Below, piece after piece: positions 5,390 through 5,400 of a stretch of DNA of 5,400 nt (position 1 is the first letter of the stretch; every line of letters begins with the position of its first letter). The DNA is taken from contig CALYTA010000087.1 in assembly GCA_945486175.1 (NCBI GenBank), forward strand, positions 1 through 5,400, given 5' to 3'. This DNA comes from an uncultured Clostridia bacterium (lineage in GTDB: Bacteria; Bacillota; Clostridia; Oscillospirales; Butyricicoccaceae). The notes under the pieces were generated by a model. The model was not told the origin of the DNA, searched no databases, and saw only the letters and a list, made by a program, of their open reading frames with translations. A program made the translations under genes and the position numbers.

Positions 5390-5400
5390 TCAAATCAGCC

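Overview
The window looks like ordinary chromosomal DNA of a fermentative, low-to-mid-GC Firmicute, most likely a gut Clostridium relative (Oscillospirales/Butyricicoccus-like is a guess). The reasons are the strong AGGAGG-type ribosome binding sites, sigma-A promoters with extended -10 elements, many U-tailed intrinsic terminators, a LytR-CpsA-Psr (LCP) cell-wall protein tail, and fermentation genes (glycerol dehydrogenase and a formate/nitrite-type channel). I see no phage genes, transposase, CRISPR array or integrase.

Layout, left to right. Positions 3-350 hold the C-terminus of a probable LCP-family protein cut by the window edge, closed by a perfect terminator (361-396). A promoter (451-479) and a leader of about 70 nt precede gldA (557-1654, glycerol dehydrogenase), closed by a terminator (1684-1716). 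A promoter (1763-1791) drives tRNA-Pro(GGG) (1809-1884), followed by a palindromic terminator (1890-1918). A MptpB/LipA-like tyrosine/lipid phosphatase follows (1963-2709), with its own terminator (2749-2781).

Next, a near-consensus promoter (2811-2840) feeds a leader that contains a complete intrinsic-terminator hairpin (2876-2925) upstream of an ICMT-like membrane methyltransferase (2962-3627). A 69-bp gap, with an inverted repeat and a possible -10 box, leads to an AraC-HTH/GyrI-like effector-binding regulator (3697-4575). A bidirectional terminator (4600-4630) separates this from a convergent minus-strand gene for a compact formate/nitrite transporter (FNT) protein (5271-4648), which has its own near-consensus promoter (5389-5361).

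Nearly every gene is its own transcription unit, so the window is a set of individually regulated genes and not one pathway. The only likely functional pairing is the methyltransferase with the AraC-GyrI regulator: same strand, short gap, possible shared control. The most interesting element is the premature terminator in the methyltransferase leader, which suggests transcription attenuation or a short RNA of about 80 nt. I found no convincing sign of a wholly new multi-gene system.
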